Positions 62,437-64,000 of a stretch of 64,000 nt of DNA are shown here, in pieces. The position numbers were made by a program, and so were the translations under genes. Location: contig VWZW01006282.1 of NCBI GenBank assembly GCA_013397115.1, positions 2,479,831 to 2,543,830 of the forward strand. The letters are read 5' to 3'. Origin of the DNA: Edolisoma coerulescens (Eukaryota > Chordata > Aves > Passeriformes > Campephagidae). Under the pieces are notes generated by a model. That model was not told the origin of the DNA. It did not search any database and saw only the letters and a program-made list of their open reading frames with translations. Within the stretch, counting starts at the first letter, position 1. Each line of letters starts with the position of its first letter.

Positions 62437-64000
62437 TAGACTTCTAAAAGGCCAGATATTGAAGACTTACTTGAAATTCTTAAGATAAAGCCAATCAATA
62501 ATGACCAGTAGATCTTGTCAGCTTATCAGCTAGCCCTTCCAGATGGTATTGACAACCTCCTAAAAGCACATAAAGTAAGCAGACCTGCAATTTTTTAAAA
62601 AATCATCTGAAGAGTGATTGTTTCATAAAGAAATTTCATTAATGGACTTCCAGAGAGAAAGTCAGAATATTTTCAGTCAACAAATAAGAGCAGGATGAGC
62701 ATGGATCTCTAAATAGTAATATTCAAAACAGAAAAGGATATAACAACAACAACAAAATTTTTTTTAAAAAGTGTCGCTCCAAGCAGGCATACTGAGTATG
62801 TCTTATTCATTACCCACTGACAACATTGAATAGATCACTTTGAAGAAGAAAGCAGGCAACTTTGGTAGAGGGACTGTGTGGAATGCAAATCATACTGAAA
62901 CGACAGCAGGCCATCTGTCACTGATGGAATGAGTGTGATCCGAAGAATAAACAAAGTTAACAAGTACCTGGTTATCAGCAGTACATGATGGTGCAGAAAG
63001 TCAAAGAATTGATGTAGTGTTTAACACTTACAAGAAACATCAATAAAAGCTGCTGAGAGATTCCACGGAGAATCCAAGACAAATATTCATTTGAAAAACA
63101 CAGCTGCAAGTCACAAGAACACTATTGTGCAGCCCCATCAACAATGCTCATCAAAATACTAGGGGAAATAGGGATTACAGAGATAAGTCTTATGAAAAAT
63201 TCCCTGTCCCACTTGTAAATTCTTCTGTTTCAAGCTAACCAAGGATGACAGTTCTGAAATGATCCCATGAGGACACCCCAGATGAGTTGCTTTCTATGCA
63301 CCACACAACCAATAAACTGAAGTCAGTCACAATCACTGCTATATTGTGCCTTTACTTTTTGCAAATTGTTTTGGCAAATTGGAAAACAGACATGAGCAAA
63401 ATTCACTAACAGTAATAAAATAGTGTGGTCCTTTGAGATTGCTTTATGCAGGGCATAAATTGGTCCTGAAACTTTTCAGAATGTAATATTAATAGTGCTT
63501 TTACTGGACATGAAGAAACTGCAATCCAAGTACAGTTATGAACAAAACTTTCCTGTGCTTGAACTTGAATGCCATCTGTTACTTCCCGGAAAATGCAACA
63601 ACTGGTATTAGTGATGCTTTTACCAGCTTTTCTGAGACAAAAAAAAAGAGGGTGGTGATTACACCCATGCTCCATCAGGCAAACGATCTATTCTAGCATG
63701 CACTGCCTGCAGATCATGCTGCAGAAATCAGGAGACCATGTCTGCACTGTCAACTACAGCAGGTCTGTCAAGTCTTTCTGGGACTTCTGATGCCCAAACA
63801 AATTTAGGCATTTAGTGTGACTGGCTTAAGAGTCAAGAGAGTCAAAAGTTCTGCAATGTGTCAAATTTTAACACCTTTTGAACGTGTGTGTTACTAACAG
63901 AGATACACAGACATGTAAGTGACACATCTGAACTAGGCAAAAGATTGGTGCTGGTGAGAGAATGGCATGGAAGTTCCACTTAATATGGGGAGAAGAAAAA
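62437..64000. repeat. Copy 2 of the tandem duplication, running off the window
   Basis: It matches 60769-62332 to the last base of the window. An exact duplicate next to a single N is what unmerged overlapping contig ends or retained haplotypes look like, so this is probably an assembly artefact rather than a real repeat. Confidence 0.95.

Noticed and set aside
61738..63675. Two identical 89-residue minus-strand frames (61738-62007, 63406-63675) suggesting a duplicated gene
   Set aside because: Identity simply reflects the exact duplication, which is probably an assembly artefact. The peptide shows no recognisable family.

Overview
This is a vertebrate nuclear window, almost certainly from a bird. 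It is AT-rich, intron-dominated and low in repeats. The recognisable repeats are avian: a CR1 LINE fragment, a CR1 3' tail, and a solo LTR of a type I know as common in bird (especially songbird) genomes. There are no operons or CRISPR arrays, and I recognised no tRNA or rRNA genes.

Two genes lie tail to tail, in the order known from mammals (WDR20 and MOK convergent). On the plus strand at about 1.6-7.9 kb is MOK, a MAPK-like kinase of the CDK/MAPK/RCK group. Its exon order, introns and most splice sites survive, but it carries in-frame stops, a frameshift and loss of the catalytic lysine. It therefore reads as a non-processed (unitary) pseudogene. On the minus strand is WDR20, the WD-repeat activator of the USP12/USP46-WDR48 deubiquitinase. 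Its large 3' coding exon (25069-26364) and the preceding exon (30632-30814) are intact and highly conserved. The first coding exon (roughly 80 residues) is not visible. It may lie in the 390-base N gap at 58332-58721, which sits in GC-rich sequence, or beyond the right edge.

Layout: 1-1570 mostly unassigned, upstream part of the MOK pseudogene; 1571-7932 MOK pseudogene exons; 7933-22085 intergenic or possible long WDR20 3' UTR; 22086-22130 a candidate alternative WDR20 terminal exon; 25069-30814 WDR20 exons 3 and 2; 30815-58331 presumed WDR20 intron 1, with a CR1 tail, an A35 run and a 970-bp solo LTR flanked by a perfect 5-bp target duplication; 58332-58721 gap; 58722-59165 CR1 on the minus strand; 59166-60768 GC-rich then ordinary sequence; 60769-64000 two apparently identical copies of at least 1.56 kb joined near a single N, most likely an assembly duplication.

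The strongest biological observations are the decayed MOK kinase and the splice-donor signal embedded in the last codons of WDR20. The donor, with a good acceptor 3 kb downstream, predicts an alternative C-terminus.
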